From NCBI GenBank assembly GCA_046598415.1, contig JBKJIG010000031.1, forward strand, positions 86,520 to 150,519: 64,000 bases of DNA, read 5' to 3'. Below the pieces are notes generated by a model. The model made no database searches. It was not told where the DNA came from and saw nothing but the letters and a program-made list of their open reading frames with translations. The position numbers were made by a program, and so were the translations under genes. Positions 42,058 to 50,936 of this stretch are shown piece after piece. Source of the DNA: VFJZ01 sp046598415 (GTDB lineage Bacteria > Actinomycetota > Thermoleophilia > Gaiellales > F1-60-MAGs149). Numbering within the stretch: the first letter of the stretch is position 1; every line of letters starts with the position of its first letter.

Positions 42058-43484
42058 GCGACCTCGCCTACCTGTCGGCCACCGAGGCGCTGGCCCGATT
42101 TCGCGACCGCTCGCTGTCGCCGGTCGAGTTGACGCAGGCGCTGATCGACCGCGCCGCCGCCGTCGAGCCGACGGTGAACGCGCTGTGCGTGACGTACTTC
42201 GACGAGGCGCTCGAGCAGGCGCGCGCGGCCGAGGCCCGCTACATGGGCCGGGGCGAGGCGCCGCGGGCGCTCGAGGGCATCTGCGTCGGCATCAAGGACG
42301 AGGTGCCGATCATCGGCCAGCCGTGCAGCAGGGGCTCGCTGCTGCACCGCGACGAGATCGCCGAGGTGACCGATCCGATGGCCGAGCGGATCCTCGCCGC
42401 CGGCGGCATCGCGCACGCGCGGACGACGACGCCGGAGTTCTCGTCGGCCGGCTTCACGCACTCGCGGCTGTGGGGCGTGACCCGCAACCCGTGGAACCCG
42501 GAGTTCGCCGTCGGCGGCTCATCCGGCGGCACCGGCGCGTCGCTCGCTTCGGGCACCTCCACGCTCGCCACCGGCTCCGACATCGGCGGCTCGATCCGCA
42601 CGCCGGCGGCCTGGAACGGCGTCGTCGGATTCAAGGCGCCGTACGGCCGCGTGCCGCAACTGCCGCCGCTCAACATGGACAGCTACTGCCACAACGGTCC
42701 GCTGGCGCGCACCATCGCCGACTGCGCGCTGTTCGAGAACGTGATCGCCGGGCCACATCCCGCCGACGCCGCCGCGATCGCACCGCGGTACGAGCTGCCG
42801 GCCGCGTTCGAGGCCATCGCGGGCTTGCGCATCGCGCTCTGCGTGCGCCCCGACGCCTGGCCCGTCGACGACGACGTGGCGGCCGCCATCCGCGCCGCGG
42901 CGGCCACGCTCGAGGCGTGCGGCGCGACGGTCGAGGAGGTCGAGATGCCGGGCTTCGGCCCGGCCCACACGATGGCGCTCGCCGACGCGCACTACGGGCA
43001 GCTGATGGGCCCGTCGATGGCGCCGGCGATGGAGCACCGCGACCAGCTCTGCGCGTACACGATCGCGGTGTACGAGGAGAGCGCCGGCATGACGCCGGCC
43101 CGCATGCTCGAGGGGCTGACCGGCGAGACCAAGCTGCACGCCGACCTCGAGGCCATCCACACGGCGTACGACGCGCTGCTGTGGCCGACCTGCTCGTCGC
43201 GCGGGCTGATCGCGGGTGACGACTACGTGGACCACACGCTCGAGATCGGCGGCGTCACCGTGCCGCACTACTACTGGTCGTGCATGACGATCCCGTTCAA
43301 CATCTGCAGCCGCAACCCGGTGCTGGTGGTGCCTGCCGGATTCGCCTCCAACGGCGTGCCGGTCGGCATGCAGATCGTCGGCCGCCGGTACGACGACGTG
43401 ACGCCGTTCCGCATCGGCGCCGCGCTGGAGCAGGTGCGGCCGTGGCTCGACGCGCTCGAACGGCGACCGCTGCAGGACGCATGA
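42054..43484 (+). CDS. Amidase signature family amidase, copy 2
   Basis: A 476-aa paralogue of the preceding amidase. The triad is intact at Lys81, Ser156 and Ser180. The centre is nearly identical to copy 1 (WGVTRNPWNPEF and GGTGASLASGTSTLATGSD), while the last 200 residues differ more, including the segment around WPTCSSRGLIAGDDYVDH. This suggests tandem duplication with later divergence in substrate pocket. GTG 42054 overlaps the stop of copy 1. The P450 gene starts 1 bp after its stop. Confidence 0.94.
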   Translation: MSDLAYLSATEALARFRDRSLSPVELTQALIDRAAAVEPTVNALCVTYFDEALEQARAAEARYMGRGEAPRALEGICVGIKDEVPIIGQPCSRGSLLHRDEIAEVTDPMAERILAAGGIAHARTTTPEFSSAGFTHSRLWGVTRNPWNPEFAVGGSSGGTGASLASGTSTLATGSDIGGSIRTPAAWNGVVGFKAPYGRVPQLPPLNMDSYCHNGPLARTIADCALFENVIAGPHPADAAAIAPRYELPAAFEAIAGLRIALCVRPDAWPVDDDVAAAIRAAAATLEACGATVEEVEMPGFGPAHTMALADAHYGQLMGPSMAPAMEHRDQLCAYTIAVYEESAGMTPARMLEGLTGETKLHADLEAIHTAYDALLWPTCSSRGLIAGDDYVDHTLEIGGVTVPHYYWSCMTIPFNICSRNPVLVVPAGFASNGVPVGMQIVGRRYDDVTPFRIGAALEQVRPWLDALERRPLQDA

Positions 43485-43485
43485 G

Positions 43486-44715
43486 ATGACCGGCGACCTC
43501 GTCCCGCAGATCGAGCTCTCGGCCGACGAGGAGTCGGCGCGCGCCGCGCGGTTCCCGGTCGGCGCGTCGATCACCTTCGACGACCTCACCGAGCATGCGC
43601 GCATCGGCGCCCTCGACCGCCTGCGCGAATCCGAGCCGGTGTCGTGGGTGCCGGCGCTGGGCGGCTGGCTGGTGACGTCCTGGGAGCTGGCGCGCTCGGT
43701 GCTCGGCGGCCGCGAGCGGTTCACGGTGTGGGCCGAGCCGAACCTGGTGCGCGCGTCGCTCGGCGTGATGATGCTGACGTCGCAGGGCGACGCGCACACG
43801 CGACAGCGAACGCCGTTCGACGCACCGTTCCGCATGCGCGCCGTGCGGGACACGTTCGGCGAGCCGATCGCGGCGCGCACCGACGCGCTGCTCCAGGGCC
43901 TGCGGCCGGCCCGCGAGTGCGAGCTGGTGACGGCCTTCGCGGGGCCGTTCGCGGTCAGGGTGGCGGCCGACGTGCTCGGCCTCGGGCTGGCCGACGTCGG
44001 TCGCATCATGGCCTTCTACCAGGCGTTCGCCGGCGCGATGGTCTACGACGGCGACCCCGAGCCGCAGCGGCTGGCCGATGCGGCGCGGGCCGAGCTGAAC
44101 GAGCTTCTCCACGCCGAACTGGACCGGGTGCGCGCGGCGCCGGACGACTCGGTCACAGCGGCGGTGGCGAGCACACCCGGTGACCTCGCCGACGAGGAGA
44201 TCGTCGCGCAGCTGCGGGTCGTGCTGTTCGGCGCCATCGAGACGATCGAGTCGCTGGTCGTGAACACGATGGCGCTGCTGCTGCAGCATCCCGACCAGCT
44301 GGCGCTGGTGCGCGAGCAGCCCGACCTGCTGCCCAATGCGCTCGAGGAGTCGATGCGGCTGGTCACGCCGGTCGCGTTCATGGAGCGCTGGACGACGCTG
44401 CCGCGCACCGAGGTCGGCGACGTGCTGCTCGGCTGCGGCGAGTTCGTGGGCGTGTCGTCGCTGGCCGCGAGCCGCGATCCCGCGGTGTTCGCCGACCCGG
44501 CGCGGTTCGATGTGACGCGACACAACGCGCGCCGACACCTGTCGTTCTCCTACGGCGAGGATCACTGCCTGGGGTTCCACCTGGCGCGGCTGCAGGGGGC
44601 GATCGCGATCCGGGCGCTGCTCGACGGGCTGCCGGGCCTGCGGCTGGTGTCGGCCGCCGACCCGGTCGGCTTCGCGTTCCGGAAAGTGCCGGAGCTGCAC
44701 CTGGCCTGGGTATGA
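43486..44715 (+). CDS. Cytochrome P450
   Basis: A 409-aa soluble bacterial P450. The heme-Cys motif is FSYGEDHCLGF (Cys361), the ExxR helix EESMRL, and the I-helix FGAIETIESL with the acid-Thr pair. A TSQGDAHTRQRTPFDAPF region matches the C-helix. It inserts one oxygen atom into an unknown substrate. ATG 43486 is 1 bp after the amidase stop, so it is in the amidase operon. No ferredoxin or reductase is nearby; the electron donor must come from elsewhere. The I-helix second Thr is Ile. Confidence 0.94.
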   Translation: MTGDLVPQIELSADEESARAARFPVGASITFDDLTEHARIGALDRLRESEPVSWVPALGGWLVTSWELARSVLGGRERFTVWAEPNLVRASLGVMMLTSQGDAHTRQRTPFDAPFRMRAVRDTFGEPIAARTDALLQGLRPARECELVTAFAGPFAVRVAADVLGLGLADVGRIMAFYQAFAGAMVYDGDPEPQRLADAARAELNELLHAELDRVRAAPDDSVTAAVASTPGDLADEEIVAQLRVVLFGAIETIESLVVNTMALLLQHPDQLALVREQPDLLPNALEESMRLVTPVAFMERWTTLPRTEVGDVLLGCGEFVGVSSLAASRDPAVFADPARFDVTRHNARRHLSFSYGEDHCLGFHLARLQGAIAIRALLDGLPGLRLVSAADPVGFAFRKVPELHLAWV

Positions 44716-44803
44716 GACGACCGATGAGTTCTGAGGTCGGCGCGGGTCTACCCTGAACAATCGCGCGCCGGAGCAACGGCGCGCCGCCTGTCAGGAGCAC
44801 GCC

Positions 44804-45190
44804 ATGCAGCAGATCGGAACCGGCATCAAGCAGGTGGGGCGAGTGGTCATTCCCGTCTCTGACCAGGCCCGGGCGCGTGCGTTCTACACCGAGACGCTCG
44901 GTTTCGAGGTGCGCGCCGAGTTCGTCATGTCGCCGGACTACACGTGGCTCGAGGTGGCACCGGCTGGCGCTGTCACGGCGCTGGCGATCGTGCCGCCCCC
45001 GGAAGGGAAGCCCGTCGGCGTCGACACGGGCATCGGGTTCGAGACGCCCGACATCGAGTCCGACCACGCGGCCCTGAAGGCCGCCGGAGTCGACGTCGAC
45101 GAGGAGATCATGCGGATGGGCGATCCGGTCCCGCCGATGTTCTTCTTCCGCGATCCTGACGGCAACACGCTGTTCATCACCGAGACCTGA
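44804..45190 (+). CDS. Glyoxalase/bleomycin-resistance/dioxygenase (VOC) protein
   Basis: A 128-aa single VOC unit with two beta-alpha-beta-beta-beta modules. VVIPVSDQARARAFYTETLGF is the first and MFFFRDPDGNTLFITE the last strand, whose Glu is a typical metal ligand. The substrate is unknown. The ATG has a CAGGAG ribosome binding site. The upstream 88 bp contain the inverted repeat GCGCGCCG/CGGCGCGC (about 44762-44783), possibly ending the amidase-P450 transcript. The region after it is occupied by repeat copy 2. Confidence 0.9.
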   Translation: MQQIGTGIKQVGRVVIPVSDQARARAFYTETLGFEVRAEFVMSPDYTWLEVAPAGAVTALAIVPPPEGKPVGVDTGIGFETPDIESDHAALKAAGVDVDEEIMRMGDPVPPMFFFRDPDGNTLFITET

Positions 45191-45267
45191 GCGAGGCCAC
45201 CAGGTACGGATAGCGCGATCCCGCGTGTTCCCGGGCGCGCGCTTCGTGCCATCTTCGAACGCGCCGC

Positions 45268-45400
45268 AACCGGTCGCGCGATCCGCGCGCCTTCCGCGCG
45301 TGAAACGTTTTGGGGTCAGACCCCAAAAAGGGCGTTTTCGGGGTCTGACCCCGCCATGGAAGGCGCGCAGAAGGCGCACGGAACCGTCGCGCGGTGCGTT
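45268..45400. repeat. Dispersed repeat, copy 2: paired GGGGTC-N-GACCCC palindromes
   Basis: GGGGTCAGACCCC at 45312-45324 and GGGGTCTGACCCC at 45340-45352, again exactly 15 nt apart. CGCG-rich flanks on both sides are themselves imperfectly inverted (CGCGCGCCTTCCGCGCG against GGAAGGCGCGCAGAAGGCGC). Same orientation as copy 1. Confidence 0.88.
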
Positions 45401-45453
45401 GCGTTGCGAAGCCCACCGGCCGGACGGCAAGGGCTGGTAGGCTCGCCGCCACG

Positions 45454-46785
45454 ATGACTGACCCGCTCGACTCGACCCAGCTGACGCCCGCCGAGCGGGC
45501 ACTCACCGACGAGATCGCCGGCCGCCGCGACGAGATCGTCGCCCTCGCCTGCGACCTGATCCGCTACGACACCCAGAGCCGCACCGAACCCACCGAGCCC
45601 GCGCGGCAGGACGCCGCGCTGCAGACCTTCCTCGGCGAGCGCCTGCGCGCCGGCGGCGCCGACGTCGACGTCTGGGAGCCAGGCCCGGCCGAGGTGGAGA
45701 ACCACCCGCTGACGCCGCCGGAAGGCATCGGCTTCGCCGGGCGGCCACAGCTCGCCGCGAAATTCGCCGGCACCGGCGGCGGCCGGTCGCTACTGCTGAA
45801 CGGCCACATCGACGTCGTCACGGCGCGCCTGGAGGACGGCTGGGCGCACGACCCGTTCGACCCGGTGGTCGGCGACGGCCGGATCGTCGGCCGCGGCTCG
45901 TGCGACATGAAGGGCGGCATCGCGTCGATGGTCGTCGCCGCCGAGGTGCTGTCCCGCACCGGCCTGCTGCGCGGCGACATCACGGTCTGCACGAACACCG
46001 ACGAGGAGTGCGGCGGCTGGGGCGCGCTGGCCTGCGCGCGGCACGGCGTCGCGGCGGACTTCGCGATCATCCCCGAACCGTCCGGCCTCGAGGTGTGGCC
46101 CGCCTGCCGCGGCAGCGCGTACTGCACCGTGACAATCCCCGGTCGCGCCGGCCACACCGAGCAGGAGCACGCGCACTTCCGCAGCGGCGGCGCCGTGAAC
46201 GCGATCGAGAAGGCGCAGCACTTCCTGGCCGGCGTCGACCGGCTGCGCCTCGACTGGCACAGCCGGCCCGAGTCGCGCCACCCGCTGCTGCCGATGCCCG
46301 ACATCGTCTGCTCGCGGCTCGTCGCCGACGCCGGCTGGATCGTCACGATCCCCAACCGCGCGACGCTGATGCTGGCCGTGCTGGTGCTGCCCGGCCAGGT
46401 CGACGACGCCGGCTGGACGAGCGGCGTGCAGGAGGAGGTCGAGACGTACCTGCGTCGCTGGTGCGACGCCGATCCATGGCTGGCCGAGAACCCGCCGGTG
46501 TTCGACTGGCACACCGAGGTGAACCCGTCCGAGACCCCGGTCGACACTGCCAGCGTGCGCGCGCTGCTGGGCGCCAACGCCGCGCTCGGCCTGCCGGTGA
46601 AACTGGGTGGGCTCGGCTCCTGGTACGACGGCGCCACCTTCGCGCTCGAGGCGAACACGCCGGCGCTGATGTACGGCCCGAGCCATATCGACTGGGCGCA
46701 CACCGTCGGCGAGTACGTGCCGATCGACGACCTGGTGCAGTGCGCGCAGGGCATCGCCGTCGCGGGTCTGCGGCTCTGCGGCTGA
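45454..46785 (+). CDS. M20-family metallopeptidase/deacylase
   Basis: A 443-aa ArgE/DapE/ACY1-type enzyme. Metal ligands and motifs are NGHIDVV, GRGSCDMKGGI, TDEECGGWG (catalytic Glu) and IIPEPSGLEVWPACRG. A dimerisation domain lies between about 200 and 330, and the C-terminal His is in YGPSHIDWAHT. It removes an acyl or amino group from an N-acylated compound. ATG 45454 begins MTDPLDSTQLTPAERA; an earlier in-frame ATG lies within repeat-derived sequence. AmiS follows 4 bp later. Confidence 0.92.
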   Translation: MTDPLDSTQLTPAERALTDEIAGRRDEIVALACDLIRYDTQSRTEPTEPARQDAALQTFLGERLRAGGADVDVWEPGPAEVENHPLTPPEGIGFAGRPQLAAKFAGTGGGRSLLLNGHIDVVTARLEDGWAHDPFDPVVGDGRIVGRGSCDMKGGIASMVVAAEVLSRTGLLRGDITVCTNTDEECGGWGALACARHGVAADFAIIPEPSGLEVWPACRGSAYCTVTIPGRAGHTEQEHAHFRSGGAVNAIEKAQHFLAGVDRLRLDWHSRPESRHPLLPMPDIVCSRLVADAGWIVTIPNRATLMLAVLVLPGQVDDAGWTSGVQEEVETYLRRWCDADPWLAENPPVFDWHTEVNPSETPVDTASVRALLGANAALGLPVKLGGLGSWYDGATFALEANTPALMYGPSHIDWAHTVGEYVPIDDLVQCAQGIAVAGLRLCG

Positions 46786-46789
46786 TCCC

Positions 46790-47383
46790 ATGTCGTCCGT
46801 CAGTCTCTTCTTCATCGGCGCGGTGCTGTTCGTCAACGGACTGATGCTGCTCGGCCGGGTCGAGCCGAAGGGTGCGGCGCCGGTGAACGCGATGGTCGGC
46901 GCCGTGCTGGTCGTCAATGCGGCGCGGCTGGCGCTGCCGGACGGCGCAGACGAGGCGGCGCTGGCCGGCGCGGCCGGGTTCCTGCTGTTCGGGATCACCT
47001 ACCTGTGGGTGGGCCTGAACGCCTGGACCGGCCACGATGCGAAGGGCCTCGGCTGGTACTTGGCCTGGGCGACGGGGGTGTCGATCTTCCTCGGTTTCGT
47101 GGCGCTGTTCGACCTGGAGGACTGGAAGCTCACACTGCTCTGGCTCCTGTGGGCGATCCTGTTCGCGACGTTCTTCGCCGTGATCGCGCTGGAGCGCGTC
47201 GAGCTGGCGTTCGCGGCCGGCTGGCTCGCGATCATGGAGGCGTTCACCACCGCGAGCATCCCCGGCGGCCTCGGGATGATCGATCGCTGGGACGACCTGC
47301 CGACGATCTGGGTCGCCGCAGCTACGGCCGCGGTGATCGGCGCGTTCCTGGCGCTCAGCCGCCGGCGGCTGCCCGCCGCCTGA
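46790..47383 (+). CDS. AmiS/UreI-family amide/urea channel
   Basis: A 197-aa membrane protein with six to seven TM helices. VSLFFIGAVLFVNGLMLLG at the N-terminus, FGITYLWVGLNAWTG in the middle, and a conserved IMEAFTTASIPGGLGM-like end match AmiS/UreI transporters. It likely carries short amides or urea to the amidases encoded 3-6 kb upstream. It is 4 bp after the M20 gene. The 3' end overlaps the convergent DUF5317 gene by 29 bp. Confidence 0.88.
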   Translation: MSSVSLFFIGAVLFVNGLMLLGRVEPKGAAPVNAMVGAVLVVNAARLALPDGADEAALAGAAGFLLFGITYLWVGLNAWTGHDAKGLGWYLAWATGVSIFLGFVALFDLEDWKLTLLWLLWAILFATFFAVIALERVELAFAAGWLAIMEAFTTASIPGGLGMIDRWDDLPTIWVAAATAAVIGAFLALSRRRLPAA

Positions 47384-47915
47384 CGGGCTGGCGCGGGCCC
47401 ATCGCCGCGACGACGATCACGACGCCGCCGATGCCGAGCAGCACGTCGCCGACCGAGAACACGTTCGCGCCCAGCACCCAGTCCGGGGCCGCCCAGCGGT
47501 CGACCAGCCAGGCGACGTTCGGATGGTCGTCGGCGATGCTGTTGTTGACGACGCCCTCGAACGGGACGCCGGCGCTGCGCAGCGCGCTCGTCAGCGCCGG
47601 CATGTGGCCGCCGTTCGCCGTGATCGCGATCAGGTTCGACAGCATCCCGGCGCCGGCGATGAAGAACCCGGTGATGTGGCGGTTCAGCACCACGATCGCG
47701 ATCAGCAGGCCGTAGGTGCCGAGCCACAGCACCGTCGCGATGCCGTCCGACACCTCCCACGGGAAGACGCCGGAGGGGAACGCGAGCACCTGCAGCAGGA
47801 TGGCCGCGGCGAACAGCGGCATGCCTCGCAGGTCCAAGTCGGCGAGCCGGCCGAGCCGGCCGCCGAACGCGAGGCCGAGGACGAGACCGACCACGATCGC
47901 GAACACGAGCACCAT
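47355..47915 (-). CDS. DUF5317-like membrane protein
   Basis: A 186-aa membrane protein with about five TM helices. An N-terminal glycine-rich helix (MVLVFAIVVGLVLGLAFGG) is followed by NRHITGFFIAGAGMLSNLIA and ITANGGHMPAL, with NNSIADDHPNVAWLVDRWA in a loop. These are features of DUF5317, whose function is unknown and whose genes are often next to GGDEF/HD-GYP proteins in actinobacteria. ATG 47915 shares its A with the stop of the upstream gene (TGATG), so it is coupled to it. Confidence 0.82.
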   Translation of the reverse strand: MVLVFAIVVGLVLGLAFGGRLGRLADLDLRGMPLFAAAILLQVLAFPSGVFPWEVSDGIATVLWLGTYGLLIAIVVLNRHITGFFIAGAGMLSNLIAITANGGHMPALTSALRSAGVPFEGVVNNSIADDHPNVAWLVDRWAAPDWVLGANVFSVGDVLLGIGGVVIVVAAMGPRQPVRRRAAAGG

Positions 47916-49761
47916 CAGACCGCCTCCGCCTGCTGCTGTTCGATCGCTCCGAGGTGCGCCTCGAGCGCGACCACGACGCGGGCGTCGAACTGCACCCAGC
48001 AGCAGCGCCGCAGCTCGGCCAGCGCCTCGCGCGTCGACCGGCCCTCGCGATAGGGCCGGTTCGACGTCATCGCGTGGTACGCATCGGCGACGAGGATGAT
48101 GCGCGACCCGAGCGGGATCTCGTCGCCGGCGAGCCCGTGCGGGTAGCCGCTCCCGTCCCACGCCTCGTGGTGGTGGCGCACCCACTCGTGCACCGGCGCG
48201 ACACCGGCGTCCTCGAGCAGCCGGTAGCCGATCTCGGGATGCTCGCGCAGCACGATCGCCTCCTCGGCGTCGAGTTCGTCGCGCTTCTGCAGGATGCTGT
48301 CGGGGATCGCGACCTTGCCGAGATCGTGCAGGAGCCCGGCCAGGCGCAGCTGCTCGACCGTCTCGGCGTCGAGGCCGAGCTGCGCGCCGACGCCCTGGAC
48401 GAGCTCGCTGACCGCCTGCGAGTGCTCGCCGGTGTAGTTGTCCTTCGCGTCGACGACGCGGATCAGCGCCTCGGCGGCGCGCAGGCGGGCGAGGCGCGCG
48501 GCCTCCTCGGCGATCTCCTGGCGCGACCGGATGCGCACGATGTTCGGCGTGTAGAGGCATGACCGCCCCTTGCCGTGGTTCTTCGCCCAGTACAGCGCGC
48601 TGTCGGCGACCCGCAGCAGCTCACCGCGCGAGTCGGCCGTGTCGGGATAGATGGCGATGCCGGCGCTGATGGTGATCGGGGCGCCGTGCGCGCAGTCGGT
48701 GCGTGCCAGCCGCGCGTGCAGCAGGTCGATCAGCGCCGTCGCCTCGTCGCCATCCAGACCCGGCATGAGCACGGCGAACTCCTCGCCGCCGACGCGGTAG
48801 CAGCGGTCGCCGCCGAGCTGTCGCGCAGCGCCTCCGCCACCGAGTTCAGCACCTCGTCGCCGATCGGGTGCCCGAACTGGTCGTTGATGCCCTTGAAGTC
48901 GTCGATGTCGAGCATCGCGAGCGCGACCGTCTCGCTGTCGGCGCCGGTGGCGCCGAGCGCCTTCTGGATGTCGGCCTGGAACGCGCGGTGGTTGGACAGC
49001 AGCGTCAGCCCGTCCGTCTCGGCGTCGCGCTTGGCGAGCACGGTGTGATACGCGTAGCGCTGGTAGAGCGCGAGGGCGAACAGCGGGCCGGCCAGCAGCA
49101 GCTCGAGCTGCGGCAGCACCTTCCAGAGCGCCGTCGCGAGCGCCGCGATGAAGCACATGATCGCGAACGCCGGGCCGGCGTGGCGGACGTAGTCGTCGAG
49201 CATCGCCCGCACCGACGCGCCACGCGCGAGCGCCACCACGATGGCGATCAGGATGATGTTCGTGAACAGGAACGCGGCGCCGCCGAGCAGCACGAGGATC
49301 GTCAGTTGGCCCGCATCGGCCGCCGTCAGCGCCGTTCCGTCCCAGCCGAGCAGGAACCCGGGCACGGCCGACACGAACGTCGCCAGCACGTAGACGCTGG
49401 TGTTGAACGAGGCGCGGCGCAGGTCGATCCGTTCGATCACCTGGCTCGCGGCCATCGTCGCGATCGACGCGATCACGGCGTACCGCCAGCCGAACAGCAC
49501 CTGCGAGGCGAGCAGGAAGATGAACGCCAGCGAGACGGTCCGCGAGGCCGTCTCGTCGAGCGGCACCGGATTGAGCTCGGCCGAGATGGACGCCACCGCG
49601 AACAGCAGCACGCCGACCAGCGCGCCCCGGCTGATGCTGCCCTGTGCGATCGAGATGACGGCTGCGATCACCACCGGTCCGGAGATGGCGACGATCGTCG
49701 ACGTGTACCGCAGGAGGCGTGGCGGGTACGTCGACCCAGCCGAGGAGGCGTCGTCGCTCAC
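47915..49761 (-). pseudogene. GGDEF and HD-GYP membrane protein, split by a 1-nt frameshift
   Basis: Two overlapping frames add up to one protein. The first (GTG 49761) has about six TM helices (to about 240) and then the start of a GGDEF domain (DAETDGLTLLSNHRAF). It runs out of frame in ALRDSSAATA near 48815-48823. The other frame resumes with LGGDRCYRVGGEEFAVLMPG, the diguanylate cyclase GGEEF motif. It continues to an HD-GYP domain with LLHDLGKVAIPDSIL and HHHEAWDGSGYPHGLAGDE. Insertion of one base near 48818 would restore about 615 residues with all key residues. The gene is either recently inactivated or mis-sequenced. If intact, it makes and/or degrades c-di-GMP. Confidence 0.8.
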
Positions 49762-49868
49762 GATTCCAACAGATATCGGTTGTCAGACCACATCGCTTAA
49801 GCCGCGCGGCCGGGACGCGCCCGGCACCCCGGCCGGCTGGTGCCCGGCGTCTCGGCTAGCGTGCCGGA

Positions 49869-50765
49869 GTGAGCTCCGAGGTGAAGCTGTCGAGCGCCGA
49901 CCGGGTGCTGTTTCCGGACGACGAGGTGACGAAGGGCGACCTGTTCACGTACTACGACAGGGTGTCCGGCGCGATCGTGCCGCACCTGTGCGACCGCCCG
50001 TTCACGATGAAGCGCTGGCGCGAGGGGCTGCCCGGTGGCGCGTTCTTTCAGAAGCAGGCACCCAAGGGGATGCCGCAGTTCATTCCGACGCGGCCGTTCG
50101 AGACCGTTCAGCGCGGCCGCAAGGGCGCGACGCGGATGGTCGACTTCCCGCTCGTCAACTCGCGTGAGGCACTGCTCTGGATGGTGCAGATGCACTGCAT
50201 CGACATGAACACCTGGTACTCGCGCGTCGATCTTCCCGACCGGCCCGACTACGTGCTGTTCGACCTCGATCCGCCGGAGGAGTCCGGCGCGTTCGCCCTC
50301 TGCGTCCGCGTCGCCCACCACGTGCGCGCCGCACTCGACGACCTCGGCCTCGTGTCGTACGTCAAGACCAGCGGCTCGGACGGCATCCACATCGCGGTGC
50401 CGATCGTGCGGCGCGCCACCTACGGCGACACCTACAAGTTCGCCGAGCTGCTGGCGCGCCGGCTCGAGGCGCAACACCCCGGCGATGTGACGACCGAATG
50501 GCTGAAGGAGAAGCGCCGCGGCGTCCTCGTCGACCACCGGCAGAACGGCCACGGTCGCACCATCGCGTCGGCCTACTCCGTGCGGCCCAAGCCGGGTGCG
50601 CCGGTGTCGACGCCGCTGCGCTGGGACGAGCTGACCGAGGACCTGCGACCACGCGACTTCCCGATGGACGTGGCGCTGGCGCGACTGGCCGAGCACGGTG
50701 ACCTGTTCGAGCCGGTGCTGCACGCCGACCAGGCGCTCGGTCCCGCCCTGAAGGCGCTGCGGTAG
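49869..50765 (+). CDS. LigD-type DNA polymerase/primase domain protein, stand-alone
   Basis: A 298-aa archaeo-eukaryotic-primase-like polymerase, as in the NHEJ ligase LigD. VKLSSADRVLFPDDEVTKGD at the N-terminus, catalytic DLDP in YVLFDLDPP, SGSDGIHIAVP and ASAYSVRPKPGAPVSTPL are visible. No ligase or nuclease domain is attached, and no ku gene is in the window. It fills gaps and adds nucleotides at breaks, usually with Ku and a separate ligase. The start is GTG 49869; an in-line GGAG-like site precedes it. Divergent from the GGDEF gene across 107 bp. Confidence 0.93.
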   Translation: MSSEVKLSSADRVLFPDDEVTKGDLFTYYDRVSGAIVPHLCDRPFTMKRWREGLPGGAFFQKQAPKGMPQFIPTRPFETVQRGRKGATRMVDFPLVNSREALLWMVQMHCIDMNTWYSRVDLPDRPDYVLFDLDPPEESGAFALCVRVAHHVRAALDDLGLVSYVKTSGSDGIHIAVPIVRRATYGDTYKFAELLARRLEAQHPGDVTTEWLKEKRRGVLVDHRQNGHGRTIASAYSVRPKPGAPVSTPLRWDELTEDLRPRDFPMDVALARLAEHGDLFEPVLHADQALGPALKALR

Positions 50766-50781
50766 CCCCGGGACGGAGAAA

Positions 50782-50816
50782 CGCCCCGGATCACCCCTTT
50801 GCGGTGACCCGGAGCG
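50782..50816. terminator. Hairpin terminator between convergent LigD polymerase and small ORF
   Basis: Arms 50782-50795 and 50803-50816 pair at 12 of 14 positions around a CCTTTGC loop. The position between convergent coding ends fits a bidirectional terminator. There is no long U-tract. Confidence 0.6.
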
Positions 50817-50834
50817 CATGCGCCGGGAGTCCTA

Positions 50835-50936
50835 CTAGCCCCAGCGCGTGCCGGCGCCCGACGACACGACGAAGGCGACGAGCGAGGTGACGATCATGGC
50901 GATGCGGGCGACGCGGCGGTTCGGCATCCACTTCAT
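50835..50936 (-). CDS. Possible 33-residue single-pass membrane peptide
   Basis: A short frame encoding MKWMPNRRVARIAMIVTSLV and then AFVVSSGAGTRWG, ending in two consecutive TAG codons. The basic start and one hydrophobic helix (about 11-25) resemble small membrane peptides. A GGAAGGG ribosome binding site stands 8 nt before the ATG, and a hairpin lies just downstream. On the minus strand a CATTAT segment near 50998-51003 could be a -10 element. No family is recognised. Plausible, but not proven to be a gene. Confidence 0.5.
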   Translation of the reverse strand: MKWMPNRRVARIAMIVTSLVAFVVSSGAGTRWG

